From Macropodus opercularis (lineage: Eukaryota > Chordata > Actinopteri > Anabantiformes > Osphronemidae): a DNA stretch of 64,000 nucleotides. The notes under the pieces were generated by a model. That model made no database searches and was not told where the DNA came from. It saw nothing but the letters and a program-made list of their open reading frames with translations. Below are positions 48,868 through 62,300 of this stretch, piece by piece. Numbering within the stretch: the first letter of the stretch is position 1; each line of letters opens with the position of its first letter. Location: the NCBI GenBank assembly GCA_030770545.1, contig CM061100.1:689501-753500 (forward strand), given 5' to 3'. A program made the translations under genes and the position numbers.

Positions 48868-51800
48868 CTACTTCCTCTTCCTGCCCCGGCCCCTCCTGCC
48901 TCGGCCGGACGAGGCGCCGTCCCCTGCAGAGGCTGCGCCGCTGTCCGACGGGTTGGCAGCGATGTTGATCTGTCCCTCCTGGATTTCGCTGCGAGCCTCT
49001 GGAGGCAGGTTCTCGATCTGCTGCTGCGTCTCCAGATAAAACATCACGTCCCTCAGCTGCTCCTGCAGCTCTGCTATGGCCACGTCCTTACGCTCGTCTG
49101 GAGAAAGACAGAGGAAGTCAAGCCACGCTAACACGCCGCCGTCCGCCGCCGTCCACCGCCGCTGAGCCTAACTGCTAAGCGTTCACTACATTTACAAGCT
49201 CGATGCTCAGTGGCTTGTTCTTCGAAAGCAGCTGCTTCCTGCTGTGGCCTCACATCCCTGCGAGAGTCGCTTTGTGGTCAGGACACCAACCGAAATTAAA
49301 CCCACTAAACGCCTCGAGAGCAGCAGACGATCCTGCTGTGCTCCCACCGTTAATGTTGCAGGAAGTTCACACGGCTGTGTTCATGCTTCGACATGAACAT
49401 TTCTATCTTCGTCCACCTCTGCTCTCGCCGGTTGTGACCCTCACACAGCTTCTCCGTGAATCTGCTATTTGTTTTCCATTTGCAAATCCTACGGTTGGAC
49501 CCAGGACGTACCAGTAGAGCATTGAGTAACAGACAGTCTTTCTTGTTAACAAGATCTCATCATCAAATTACTATCGACATCTGTAACAGTATGTGACACA
49601 AAGCGAAAAACGAGCAGGCAGAGCCCGCAGAAACAGGAGTAAACCCAAGGATCCGATTCAACAGCAGGACCAGGCTACCCGAACAGAACTGGCTGTGCTG
49701 TGCCTCCATGACGCCTCCTGCTGTAAATGACAACGAAGCGCGTGTCTTCTGCTAGTGTGTGTTCCGTGTACTCACGGCTCTCCTTTCCTCGGCGCTCCTC
49801 CTCGGCCAGCTGGGACTGCAGCTCTGTCTGGTTGGCTCTGAGGCAGCGGTTCATCTCCTGCTCCTCCTTCAGCTCTTGACTCAGCTTCAGCACTCGACTG
49901 TTCAGCTGGGTGCACCTGAAACACAGCAGAAGTCACAGCCGAGCCTCAGATCCTTCGACGGAAACGCCTTCGTTTAGACAGATTACGTCAACAGGAAACA
50001 GGTGGAAATGACCGAAGGGTGAGAATGATGTGACAAGTCATGACCAGAGTCACCAGGGTCGTACAAGTGACACTAATTAATACTAAAGGGAAAAAACGGG
50101 AACAAGGAGAAAGACAAAATCTGCAGAATATTGCAGAACATTCTCTAAGATCCTGGAACAACCTGTTGTACCTGACAAGCACTTATCACTGAAACACAGC
50201 TCATGGAACCAAAGCGCTGCCGGAATCAAGTCAAAGGTGGTCACACAGGTTTGCACAACGGCTACAGTAGCGCTTCAACACAGAACCTGTTTTCCAAATC
50301 CTCGATTTGACTCCAGGTCAGCTGTGAAGTTCCGGTTTTAAATTTCTACGAACACTGCACAATGGAATGGAATCCAAAATGCACCGAGATGCTTCAGATG
50401 AACCACCCAGAGTGGATGGAACCAGGTCGAGTTCAGTGTCGAACCAAAATACGGTACAACGTGTACAATAAGATGCATAAGATAAATTGTCTTTTAGTTA
50501 GGATATTTCCTGCAAAGCAAAGACTGCTCATCCTTTCAGGAGTCAGATCAAATCCATGATGCAAGATAGAGAGGTGGGTCCTGGTAGCACAAGCCATTTC
50601 CTCTGGCACGTGTATCCGTCAACGTCCGCTCCCTCTTCAAATACTTGAACTCAAATTGCTTCCTGTCTGTCAGTTTGTGTATGACAGGTGCTGAACATCA
50701 CAGCCCTTCATCAAGTCTGACCTTTCCCTTCACAGCTTCACACCAGCAGAAACGCTGAATGATTTTCAAAATAAAAGCGTGTATTTAGAAACAGAACACG
50801 GACACGAGTCAACACCTACTTTTTCTCCATGCTCTGCTTTTCTTTGGTTATTTCTCCGAGGCGCTGCTCCAGGTTATCGCATCGCTCCAGGGTCTCCTTA
50901 AACTTCGCCTTCATGTTGTTAATCTGCAGGATAAAAAGTTAGCGACTCGGGCTCAGCAGCGCCACTGATTAGGATGCTACTCTCCAAAACCGACATTATT
51001 ACTGTTTATCTGATTTGTGTTCTTATAAAACTTCCTACATCATTTAATAGGTAGTATGTCTGTGCCAAGGCAATACAGGCACAGCTTGAGGGTGCAGTCG
51101 TGTGAACAAGAGGGAGGCTGGGAGGTGCGACTGCCTGTTCTCACCTGCAACACCTGCCTCCATCCTTTCACACCAGCCACCTCCAAGAAGGTTTGTGCCA
51201 TGTGCAGGTTGCGCAAAGACTGTTAACCCGTCTTGGTTTGTTACCATCTAAAATGCCTGAAAGCCAGGTGCCCTGCAGCGTCATTACCTCCTCAGCTGTC
51301 TCCTTCTCCAGGTGAACGATCTTGTTCTCCCAGTAAATCCTCTGTGACTCCAGCTGACTCGTCAGCAGGTACGAGTACTGAAACGGAATCAGCAAAAATC
51401 AGAACGCTATTTAAAATACCAACAACGTAGCAGAAGGAAACCACTTACTTCTAGTTGAAGCGCATCTATTTTCTCAGCGTGACACATGTCTCCCTCACAT
51501 TCGTATTGCACCATCTTCCCATCAGTCTTACTGGCTACCAGCCGATGCACGTAGTTATCTACGAGGGCAGGAACACGCAGATCAACACAACGTTCTCTGG
51601 GAGGCTGTTCTCTCTCTGACGTCCAAAGACTTTTCAAATGGGGTAAAATTCAACTAGCACTTTATTCCCGTCTTTACTACGTGGACGCCTGCACATCCAT
51701 GGCAGCAGCTGAGACTCTGTCAACGTTCCATTTGTAGTCAAGCCTTAACTGCAGCATCAGTTGCTTCTAACGTGAAGAAACTAATTCATAAAACAACAGC

Positions 51801-54338
51801 AGCTGAAAAGCTCCAGAACAGATGAACCGTGTGGTGCAGAACCTTCTCATAAACCTTTAGAACCAACAGGAGTCGCTTCATTTCGGCATGTTTCTGCCCT
51901 CTGGTGTCCAAAATGCATCAACACATAGCTCGTTTAAATCAGAGGCAGCCTGAGGTTTGATGAGATCTACAACAGACTAAACTGAACTTTGGTCAATAAA
52001 CCCCCTGCTGAGCCGCACTGTAACCGTCAAACACACACTGAGACACGTTCAGTACCTCCAGCGTAGTCCCAGACGCGGTGGTTGGTGAGCTGCATAGCGT
52101 ACGTATGCTGGGTTTCCTCAAAGTGCTTGTAGGCATGCCGGCTAACGTAGCGACCACAGCCAATGTGGCCGCAGATCAGACAGATCCACAGGTTCTACAG
52201 AAACAGGTTTTTTTTAGTCAGAACCTTTTCTCTTTCGACAGCAGAGTGGGCTTTATTTGTGAGCAGTACCTCCTGCACTCCACACTCAAAGCATTTGTTT
52301 TCCTCAACTGGTTCTGGAGTCTGACAGTACCTACACACAGGACACCTGAAAGCAGATCACAGCACATGTGAGCAGAGGTCCTTTGTGAAACGGACAAAAA
52401 CAAACAGCACATGACACGAAGCCTGAAGAAAGAACCAGCGACCACGTGGCTTATTCACTCGGTTTGTCTCTGTAACTCACACCTGAACAGTCAGAGAAGG
52501 TTCTGAATATTAGTGGCATAGGGCACAGAACGCAGTGATGAGCCAGGCAGCGTCTGTACTCACGTGGCATCTTCCCACCGCTGGAGACACTGGCTGTGAA
52601 AGCTGTGGTTGCAGAGAGTTGTGAGGATGCCGTTTACCGACTCGTCCATCCTCTCCAGGCACACGGTGCATTTCGGCAGCTCGGTCAGCTCCATCACCGG
52701 CAGACTGGCACCCTGAGGGGAAAGCAGGGGAAGTAAACCGTGTGCTGCGCGGCAGGTCTTCGGGGTCACAGCAGCCTTTACACACAGTGACAGCAGACGC
52801 GTCAACAAGTTCACTCATGACGTAATCAAACACAGATTCCTCCTAAGCAGCATTTACTGGTACATTTGTTGATCCTGTCAGACTAGTCCCTGGTTTAGTT
52901 TACTCCTCTTCATGAAGCATCACTTCGGTGAGTCGCTGCTCCACTGCATATTTATGAATTGAAGCCTCAGGGGGAGAATATTTACCTCCTCAGACTTTAT
53001 AACCTCTGCCCGCTCCACGTAGACCAGCTGACAAACGGCGTCTTCTATGGAGTTGAACTGGCGGCCATTACACGCCGTGTAAAAACTGTCTGCGTCTGCC
53101 TGAACGACAGCGGGGAAGAAAACTGCAGCGTTAAAAGGCAAATATGCTCAGATACGCTTGTCTTTGTTTGGCCAACATGCAGTTGAAACTCCAGCTTCTG
53201 TGAGTTCAGCAGTCAACAGACATATCCTGGTTTCCCCACTTCTCCCTGGTATCTGCTCAGTGGACTTTACTTCCACATCCGGCCAGCTGGGTGTGTGTGC
53301 CCTGACTAATGAGCTGCAGATGTCTAACCTGTGTACAGAACTTGATCAGAACCATGTACTGGTTAGGGGTAGAGTCCCGTATGATCTTCATATGCTCCAT
53401 GACGTCGTTGAACGGAGCCATCAGCTTCATGAGGTCGTGGCTGGTCATGGTTGCTGGCACAGTCAGGATACACACCATGGCGCTGCGCCGCACGTCCTCA
53501 GTCAGTGAGGTCATCTTACTGCAACAAGACAAAACAAAAAGCGTTCGAGCTTTTGTCCCGATGAGGCAGAGCTGCAGGAAAGACACGTGAAATGGGACCC
53601 ACTTGGTTTTGTAGAGGTGCATGATTCCGTGGACGATCTCCACAGAGGGGTTCCCACTGAAGAAGGAGATCTGCTCTGGCAGCTGCTTGGAGGGGGAGTC
53701 GGGAGCGGTGCCCGTAGCCTCGCTGCCGTCCTGGGAACAGTCTGCTTCAGCCTTCGACTCGTTGCTTTGCTCTGCTGATCCACCAGGTTCTTCACCTCCT
53801 CCTTTATCTGCAGGACAAATGTTCAGTGTCTTTATTCTTGTTTCTGCGTGTTGAACAGCACGCGCGTCTCACCTGGGCTGGGTTCGAATGTTTCTATCAC
53901 CATGTCTCCCATGGCTCTGCTGCCGATGTGTTGGTGCAGCACTGCTGCTCTTTCCAGGTCGCTCTTTCCGCTCAGGGTGTGTTTGGCTAAACCCAGAGCT
54001 TTCTCCTGCAGTTCCTCCTCAGACATGCCTGCAACTACACAAAACAGAAGAACTGTTCACGCATGACGTAGACGAGAATTCTGTTGATTGTGTGGATTTA
54101 TGTGTGGTCATATCAATGTCAACTGGCATTAACATGAAGGTTTAAAGTCAAGTTTAACGGCTGTTTCAACCAGTAGCAGGCTCCTCAGTGCAGCCTCCTT
54201 GGTTAGCCGTTAGCTCTCTGGCCAGCGGGTTTACGGCGCTGGACACAACGTCCACTTACCAGCCGAGTACTGGAAGCCCTGAGGACAAGGAGACTGATCG
54301 GCCAACTCCAAGCGGATAACGACCAGAGACACGCTCAT
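48868..54338 (-). CDS. brap: BRCA1-associated protein (RING-type E3 ligase, IMP)
   Basis: Cytoplasmic ubiquitin ligase that binds nuclear localisation signals and dampens Ras/MAPK signalling. 595 residues from 13 coding exons: 54260-54338, 53873-54034, 53603-53807, 53329-53518, 52986-53099, 52564-52712, 52270-52345, 52056-52194, 51449-51558, 51288-51377, 50820-50923, 49776-49915, 48868-49097. The RNA-recognition-like BRAP2 domain lies around 150-240, RING-H2 at about 262-305 (CTVCLERM, then LCNHSFHSQCLQRW, then CPVC), and a UBP zinc finger at about 315-375 (CFECGVQ, CGHIGCGRY). A long coiled coil follows to about 545, then a basic tail GRGRRGRGRKRK. All junctions are GT-AG and in frame. The largest intron is 49916-50819. 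It is followed by naa25 on the same strand, as in the human 12q24 neighbourhood. Confidence 0.97.
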
Positions 54339-56399
54339 GTGTGATGACACTAACTCCCAGTCGAGGAGAGAACGACAAAGCGGGCTAAGCTAAACCAGGC
54401 AGCAGGTTAATGAGTTAGCTAGCGTTTCAAAATAAAGGCATCAGGAAAAGTCTGAGCCGCGCTGTTTGTGTCCTCAGCCGCTCAGAACACAAGCTCCCAG
54501 TGGTTCTGCAGCTAAAACACTTGAACCATAACCCAGACTCTGGCACAGGGTTCCTAGCATAACGCTCTTCTTCGTTGAACAAAGACGCAACTACAATCAA
54601 TCGCGTCCGTGTCGCCGCCACCTACAGGCGCAAACTGGGTACTGCAGCCAAAACGCCACTGAATTCCACAAAAAAGAGCAAAACACGCGAGTTCGTGTTA
54701 AAGTTTAAATCCAAAACAGTATTAGTTTCTTTAAGGAAGCGATGGTTTGCGGTGTGCGAACCAAGCAAATATTCATCTTAAGTGGACAAGTTTGTTTTCT
54801 TTTCTGCAGGAACACAAATAAATCATGAAGACGTTCTCACAGATCCTTGTTCGTTTTTATTTAAAAAAGCTTCGACATTCCAGTGTTTCCGTTTTCCATT
54901 TTCTAACAAAAGCGTGTGGTGATGACTCCAGATTGTCGACCGTTATTCGAACCTCAACGACGTCTTCTCTCTGTGCACATGGGCTCAACTCTTCAGGTAA
55001 AGCTTTTATTAGCAGGTGTGTTTGTGATGCATTTACAAGACTAACAGGGAGGGAGGGTTTAGCTGTTGACTCACATTTTCACATTGCTCAGCCAGATTCT
55101 TAATAAAAATAGTACAAACAAAAGCCCAACTGCACACCGTCCGTTCCGGCCCTTTGCTGACATCATTTGTAAACCGTTCAGGCTCAGGAAACATTCATAA
55201 CAGCAGAAGACGCTCAATTCACAAACTGAGAAGGCTTTGTTTTTTTCTTTGTGGACACAGCTCAGCATCCAACACTGCACTAACGTCGCACATGACGCTT
55301 TGAAACTTCTTATTTACAGGTAGGTCCAACGTTTTCCTGTCACGCCGCTCTAGGTTTGAGCCGTCTGTGCCATCAGTGGTTTGGCCTAGAACATGGTCTC
55401 ATCATTTTTCTACCATACACTTCTCCCATTTAAAGTTTGTAAGGGTGACATTTTGTCGCACAGCTGCAGTGTCAGAGGAAGTTATCAAATGTGAAAAACT
55501 AACCGTTGGTGCACGTACATATGCAGATTATCACGTCTTAAATTATTATCAGTCCAGTCTTGAAGGATTCTGATTATTGGATCCGTGACATATTCTGTTT
55601 GTGCCAGAAGAACCTAATCCCATATAGAAGCTTATCAAGCACCACTACAGCTGAAATAATATAAATAAAAAACCAACACAGCGGCAGACAATTCAGAATA
55701 ATAACTAAAAAAAAAGTCCTTTTAACGCATTCACCTGCTTTGTACAACACTGTGACTACAGACGTATCAAAGCAACACAAAGCAAACAGCAAAAAAGCAA
55801 ACCCAAAGACAAAATGGCTGAAAATGGGAAACTTGGGTCTGGAGGCCGGTGTCCACGTTCCCACAGCATGAGTTTAACGCAGAAACGCTCCTGAGGAGCA
55901 GCGCACTACGGACCTTTCCTCCTCCGAGTTGTGTTTGTAACTGTTGTCTGTGTCGCCAGAACAACAAAGAGGAAACGTAACGGACCAACGAACAGATGAG
56001 TGGTTTATTGTGTCTTATATTGTTTTACTCGAGGAGTAGTTGCTCTTTACTATGTACAATAATTTATTAGATTAGTTCATCTAAAGCTGCTTATTCATGT
56101 TTCCTAATTTACTCTATTTACCTTAAAGAAGCGCGTTTGTTCCTCATCTTCACTTGAATTCATGAGTTTACTTACAAAGCTTATGTGCTATAAGAGTTGC
56201 AGATGTTCCAGATGTGTGCGTCTTAAAGTAAAAACGAGCTCATAAATGCTGAGTGAGGAATCTGCAGGAAAGGAGGGCGGGTTAGGTTTGCTGAACCAGC
56301 CACAGAGAGCAGGACTCGTTCTTTTAGCTGGTGGGCCGAAGCAGACGACTGTGAAGGTCGCTGGGTTCGACAGCGGAAGCAGAGTCATCTTAACCTGGT
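54339..56399 (-). other. brap promoter and naa25 3' UTR
   Basis: 2.1 kb between the brap start and naa25 stop codons, both genes reading leftward. The first 300 bp next to brap are its likely promoter. Two minus-strand AATAAA motifs, at 56063-56068 and 56004-56009, could end naa25 about 0.35-0.4 kb after its stop. The rest (about 54.7-56.0 kb) is AT-rich, with nothing recognised. Confidence 0.4.
56004..56009 (-). promoter_or_regulatory. Candidate poly(A) signal of naa25
   Basis: AATAAA on the minus strand about 390 bp after the naa25 stop codon; another copy is 54 bp nearer the stop at 56063-56068. Hexamer evidence only. Confidence 0.35.
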
Positions 56400-59300
56400 T
56401 CAGATCTTGAGGTTCTTTAAAGTTTCTGCTCTCTTTCTGAGCAGCTCTCCCACCTCCTGTAGTGAGCGCAGGTAACTGCTCTGCACCTTGTCCATAGCAG
56501 CCTTTGTAAACGACACCTCCTCCTGAAACACACAAACTGCTGCTGAGGGTGGATGTGCGTGTGACTGAGCTCTTAGGCTCATGAGTAGATTGACTGTCAA
56601 ACTGATCAACCTGAACACTAACCTCCGTGTATCCTTCCAAGGTTAAACCGGCCAGTTTCAGCGCCGTCAAGCCCGTCTCCTGCTCCTTTATATGCTCCAA
56701 AGCCTGGGTAAGCAGATCCTGCAAGCTCCCTGTCATCTCCTGGAAGCCACACATCACCACTGGCTGCAAAACACACAGCATCAGCTGAAAATCCCTGTGT
56801 TGCTACTTTGAAGCAACATGAGCACATATGAATGATTTACCAAAGCAGTGTTGACATCCTTTTTCTTCTTTTTCTTCTTCTGTAGACTCGTCTTGAGCGG
56901 TCGGAGGATCTTCGCACAGTAACTAGACATCCACAAGACTATGCACAACGTCTGTGCAGAACAACATTGTTACGGCACAACGTTCATTTATAGTCACAGT
57001 GTGTGGATGATGGAAGAGTTCTCACCTCAACAAAGAAGATGAGGATTTCTACAGAGGGGGGTCGCGTTTTTAATTTGGTCTCTTTCACTTCCATTAAATC
57101 CCCTTCGCATTTATTCAGTATTTCTGTAGGGACAAGGACACATGAAGCCCTACCTGCAGAACTAAGTGCAGTAAAGGGGAAAACATCCAGCTGCTCACTC
57201 ACCTTGAAGCTGAACCACTATTGATTTGAAACAGTTACAGATCTGAGTCTGAAGCTCAGATGACTCATCTAGGAAGGTACAAAGACAGAGGTGAGTACTG
57301 AGCGCCAGCCAACACCGGGGCGTCGCGCTGACTCGCGCCTCTTCTTACCAAGCCCGACAGCTTCCAGCTCCTGCAGGTGAACCGACAGCTGGAGAGCAGC
57401 CGCTTGACACTGACAGCTCCCACTGGACAGAGCCTGGGCCAGGCGGGTGGAGGGGGGTCCCAGGAACGGGTACTGCAGATGTGCAGGAATTTATAAGCCA
57501 ACTCTAAGTAATAATGGAGGCTTTTACTGCGAACCACGGGCGCTGCGTGTACCTGCATGCGTTTGTCTGCCATCTGAGCCGCCGTCTGCAGAGTCTGGTT
57601 GAGCTGGGACAGCAGGCTGCTGTGGACCGACATCTTGTCTCCGACTCCGTTCTCATGCGTCATCTCGGAGTTTTGCTGCGATGCCGTGTGTCCCATGGCG
57701 GCCAGGGAGGCGAGAAGCCGGAGTGTTAGAGAGCGTAACCTCAGCCAGACGGACTCTTCCTCCAGAGACTGTCGCCGGTGCTCGTCGGTTAGCTGTCTGC
57801 AGAAGGAAGATCCATGAGTAGGCTGCATAGGAGGTCGTCCACACGCGTTTCTACTCTATGACATACCCCTGCTTAGGGTTCCAGCTGGTGAAAACGGTGA
57901 GGTCTCTGTTGTCCCTCATATTATCCCAGGGGATGTCGTCCTCCTCTGCAGACAGAGCCATGGCCTTCACACTCTCCTCCAGACTCAACACACTGGAAAC
58001 ACGTCAAATTAAAACATCACCTACTCAAGTGAATTTAGCTCCATATCATAAAGTTGCTGTTGTGGGTTTTTCAAAACATATTCTCACATGTCAGCTTCAA
58101 GAAACAGGTCCAGCAGCATCCTTTCAGTGCGAACTTGGGCAAAGTGCAGTGATTGGTTCAGCCTGTTCCTCAGAGCGATGAACTCTGGGATCTTCTCAAA
58201 CGCTCCATACTTATATGCCTGGATGATGTATTCTGAGGTCTGGTAAAAAGAAATTAAACAAACTGAAATGTTGGCTGGGGCTGGATTTGTCTCAGAAGCC
58301 ACAACAGGACGTGGGACGGACTTACATCTTTCTGGTTAGAGTGGAAAAACCTGAGGGAGAAGTTACAGGACTGGGAGGCGGCAGCAAACTGACCGAGCGG
58401 CTCAGCATAACGCGTCAACAGAAAGCTGAAAGAAACACAGACGATCTAATTAGGCTTCTGATGCGGCTTCACTTCTAGTTGCCAGGAGACGACATTCAGA
58501 CAGAGGTTCATTCAGCTTCATTATGTCTGGACAGATGTGGTGAAAAACGACACTGCTCTGTTGATTTAAATAGAGGATAGCTTCCAGCAGCCATCTGCTA
58601 AAATACGGCAGCATACACATCCATCTGTAGCTGCACTCACCCGATGGTGTCGTGCTGTACGTGCTTGGCGTCCAGGCTGGAGTAAAGGTCCACCACAGGC
58701 TCAAAGGCTCCCAGGTGACAGTAGAGGAGCAGCAGCAGCAGCTTGAACTGGGCATTGGAGGAACTGTGAGACAGACCCTCCTCGAGGAGACCCAAGCACT
58801 GCCACGCCATGTTCTCGTCGCCTGACAACGCGGGACAACACGCTCAGAGATGCAGCAAACGCACACGGAAATGTGCAATGCGACAAAGACGCTCACCTGT
58901 GTCTGTCCACAAGTCAACGTACACATGAGCTGCCATGAGACAGTACATATCAGAGAACTGCAGCTCCGTCTTCAGAGCGCTCTTTCCTGTTAGACACACG
59001 CAGGTCACAACAAACTACTTACAGGCAAGCAAACATTTCTGGAAATTCTATTTCTACTCTATTCCATATTCTACACTGTTCAGACTTTAAATAATCAGCG
59101 TTCTTACCAAACTTGAGCCCGTGGCGATAGCGAGTCTTGAGCTCCGCAATGAGCAGCAGTTTTCCGTCTGTGTCTAGAGCATGTTGAAGCCCGAGCGACC
59201 GGCTCAGCTGACACATACACAGATGCCTCTGCAGAGCTTTGGTGTCCTCGGGAAAAGCGAATCCCTCCTCTCCGCGCTCGCCCAGCGGAACCGCCTCACT

Positions 59301-62300
59301 CAGACGGTTGATGAACTGAAAAAGTTGCAGAGCAGCGTTTCAGAGTCAACCCCTCGTAACAGAGGCTTCATCCGCTCGTGTCCTACCTGAACATGTTGGT
59401 CGGGCGAGAGCAGGTGCAGATATACTTTTAGATCCGTTATGCAGCAGGGTTTGTCTCCAAACTTCCCAAAGAACTGCACCATCAGCTCAAAGGGATCACC
59501 TGTCCAGGGCCAAACACACAGAGCTGTCACATAGAGGATAAAACAAGAGAAAGGCCACTTCGAATGCTCCCAGCCCAGGTCTTACCCATCTGACTTTCCT
59601 CAGGACAGCCCCTCTCTCTCAGCCTGCGTATCAGCTCCAGTCGAGCTAAATAGGGTCCTCTGAGCGAACGAGAGTCTTTGCCGTCCTCGCCCTTAATTCT
59701 CTCTTCCACAAACCTCACAACCTCAGCCACAGTGTGATGTACAGAACCCTCTGAACAGCTGGAGACAGAAACACACAGATGCAGATCAGTGCTGGATAAA
59801 TGCTGAAAGAGTCTCTCATTTCCCTCCAGAGTTTAGAGGTTAACAACAGAAAAGCACGACAGGACCTCAGAGCGATCCAAGGACAACACAGCAGACACAA
59901 GCTGTTCTAAACTCTGCTGTTTGAAGGATCCAATCCCTTCAGCACTACACTGCGAGCTGGAAAGAAGCGTTTATACGATCTGCTCCTGATGGGTGAACGT
60001 CTTCTCTGCATGATGAGGCTGTTTATTGCGCCATCGTTAAAGGCTTGTGTTGGCTTCATGGCACAGAACAGAGTCTGACTGACCATACGACGGCGTGTTG
60101 CACACACAAATCATCAACTAATGTGGCGTCCGGTACATATCCTGGCCAGCACGTCCACCAAATCAGACTCTTTACTCACTGCTCTCCTTCTTCAGGCGGA
60201 CTCCACGACTGATCCATCAGGTGAAAGAGTGAGTCGAAGTAGGAAGGATAGAACTGCCAATCATCAGGACTAGAAACACAAACACATTTATCACTGTGGT
60301 TTTACTTCTGTACTTGTCGCTCCCAGATGTGAGCAGACACTCACTTTTTGAGCAGCAGCTTGTGGGCCAAGGCGTTGCACTCTGGCCAGCGATGCAGCCG
60401 CTGGTACAGCATCATGCACTTGTTTTCTCTGCTCTGCAGCTCACTGGTCAGCTTCTCTGTGGGAAAACAAACAGGTTTGTGTTCTGTTGCCCAGCGACTG
60501 AGCAGCGTTTCTCCCAGCTGCTCCGCTGGATTCCTGGGGCAGCTTTAGATTGACGGTGAATGCTGTTTTTGTCACGGCTCATATTCGAGTCAAACAATTC
60601 ACATCAGCGAAGTCTTAACAATCCACACAAGATGCAAACAAGTGATACTTGATAGAAAACTGTGTAAAGCTGCAAAGCTGATGGAACATCTCACAACTAT
60701 CTGGGTTAACTGGCACCGGCCTAGTATCACTATAACTAACTGGTATACATCACCAGGAAGCCGGAAAGAGCTCGTCAACCTACCGCCAAGTGGACCCCTG
60801 ATCACCTCGAGAGCCTCCACACATTTCCCCAAGCGCTCCAAGATCATAAAATATAACTGCACCTACAATGAGGCATAAGACAAATTTTAATATTACAAGC
60901 AACATGTGTTTAACTAGAGAAGTGGAAACCAGGGCTGGGCTGTTCCACACATCTGGAGGTGGTGTTTTTCATGTATTGTATTTGGTCAAGGTAGGCTTTG
61001 TCATGTTCGCCAGCACAAACAATGTTTTACGGTAAAATCATGCAGCTATCTTTCACTCTTTGGGTTCACAGACATCGTACTCACCTCTGCTTCTGCTTCA
61101 ATCTTGTCTTCCTTGACCATTTTTTCCACCATGCGTTCAGCCAGAGGAAGGAACATGGTCTGGGCCAGCTTTTCATCTTGTGCTGAGATGGCCTGAACAA
61201 CAGAGCCCATGTGTCACCTTCACAAAACTGAAAATATGCAAGGAATGTGGAAAACACTTGCACACACCTGCATCACCAGACTCATGACCGACCAGAAGTA
61301 ATAAGGATTCTTGGGGACGATTTTATACAAAGCCATTCCTGCCTGTAGAGGATGGAGACGCAGTTACAATCTTAGCTCCTAGCGCTTAATGACGTCTGAA
61401 CTATTAGTGCCGTGCTTGCATGCATGTGTCCAGCTGCAGACCCAAACCCTCTCACCTGCTGCATCTTCTTATACTCCCCCACACGGGCGTAAGCCATGAA
61501 GAGGTGAGAGTGATACTCCTCACTGAGCGGAACCTTTTTCACTGCAGCTTCATATAGCTTGGTGACCAACTCCGCTGTAAACGACAGCCACAGTGTTTTA
61601 CGCTCGTTGTAGGATTTTCAGCCTTCATGCTAGAGGGATGTGTGTGTTTGTGTGTGTGTGTGTGTGTGTACACTCACGGCGATGCATCTCTCTGTACAGT
61701 ATAGTCAGAGCTTGTAGCGAGTTGTCATCCGTGGGCTCTAGAGAGGCCACTTCCTGGGCCAACGTGAAGGCTTCATCCTGCTTTCCAGTCCGCTGCAGGC
61801 CGATGGCCTTCAGGACCTAAAAGAAGGAGGCAATACTTTATCGTACAGTTCATTTACATTTGCTTCGTACTGGTTCCAAAGCTGAAGATAGCTGCAGGTT
61901 CATATAATCTGTAGGGTCATTAAACTTTTCATATGTGATATCCTGCTGTAATAAAATGATCATTGTAGCTGCTTTACATTCATGGAGTAAACATCTTTTA
62001 ATCCCACAAACTAAATGTGTGCTGGGAGCCTGCTGCTGGAGGCCACATTAACAAGCCAAGGGCAGGATGTTTCGGTGTTTCAGCGCAGCATTGTTAACCA
62101 CATAACATCTGCAGGATTATGCCAGCAGACTAACGTCGCCCACCTTGGCACAGTGCAGGTCCTTGTGTTTCTTCAGCAGCTTATCTGCCTGCTGTATCGC
62201 CATTTTATTGTTGCCATTATCAAGATAATCTGGGGAAATACAAGAGACAACAATATATTGACTTTGAATGCATCTTGTATCATTTGAAAGCAGACGCACC

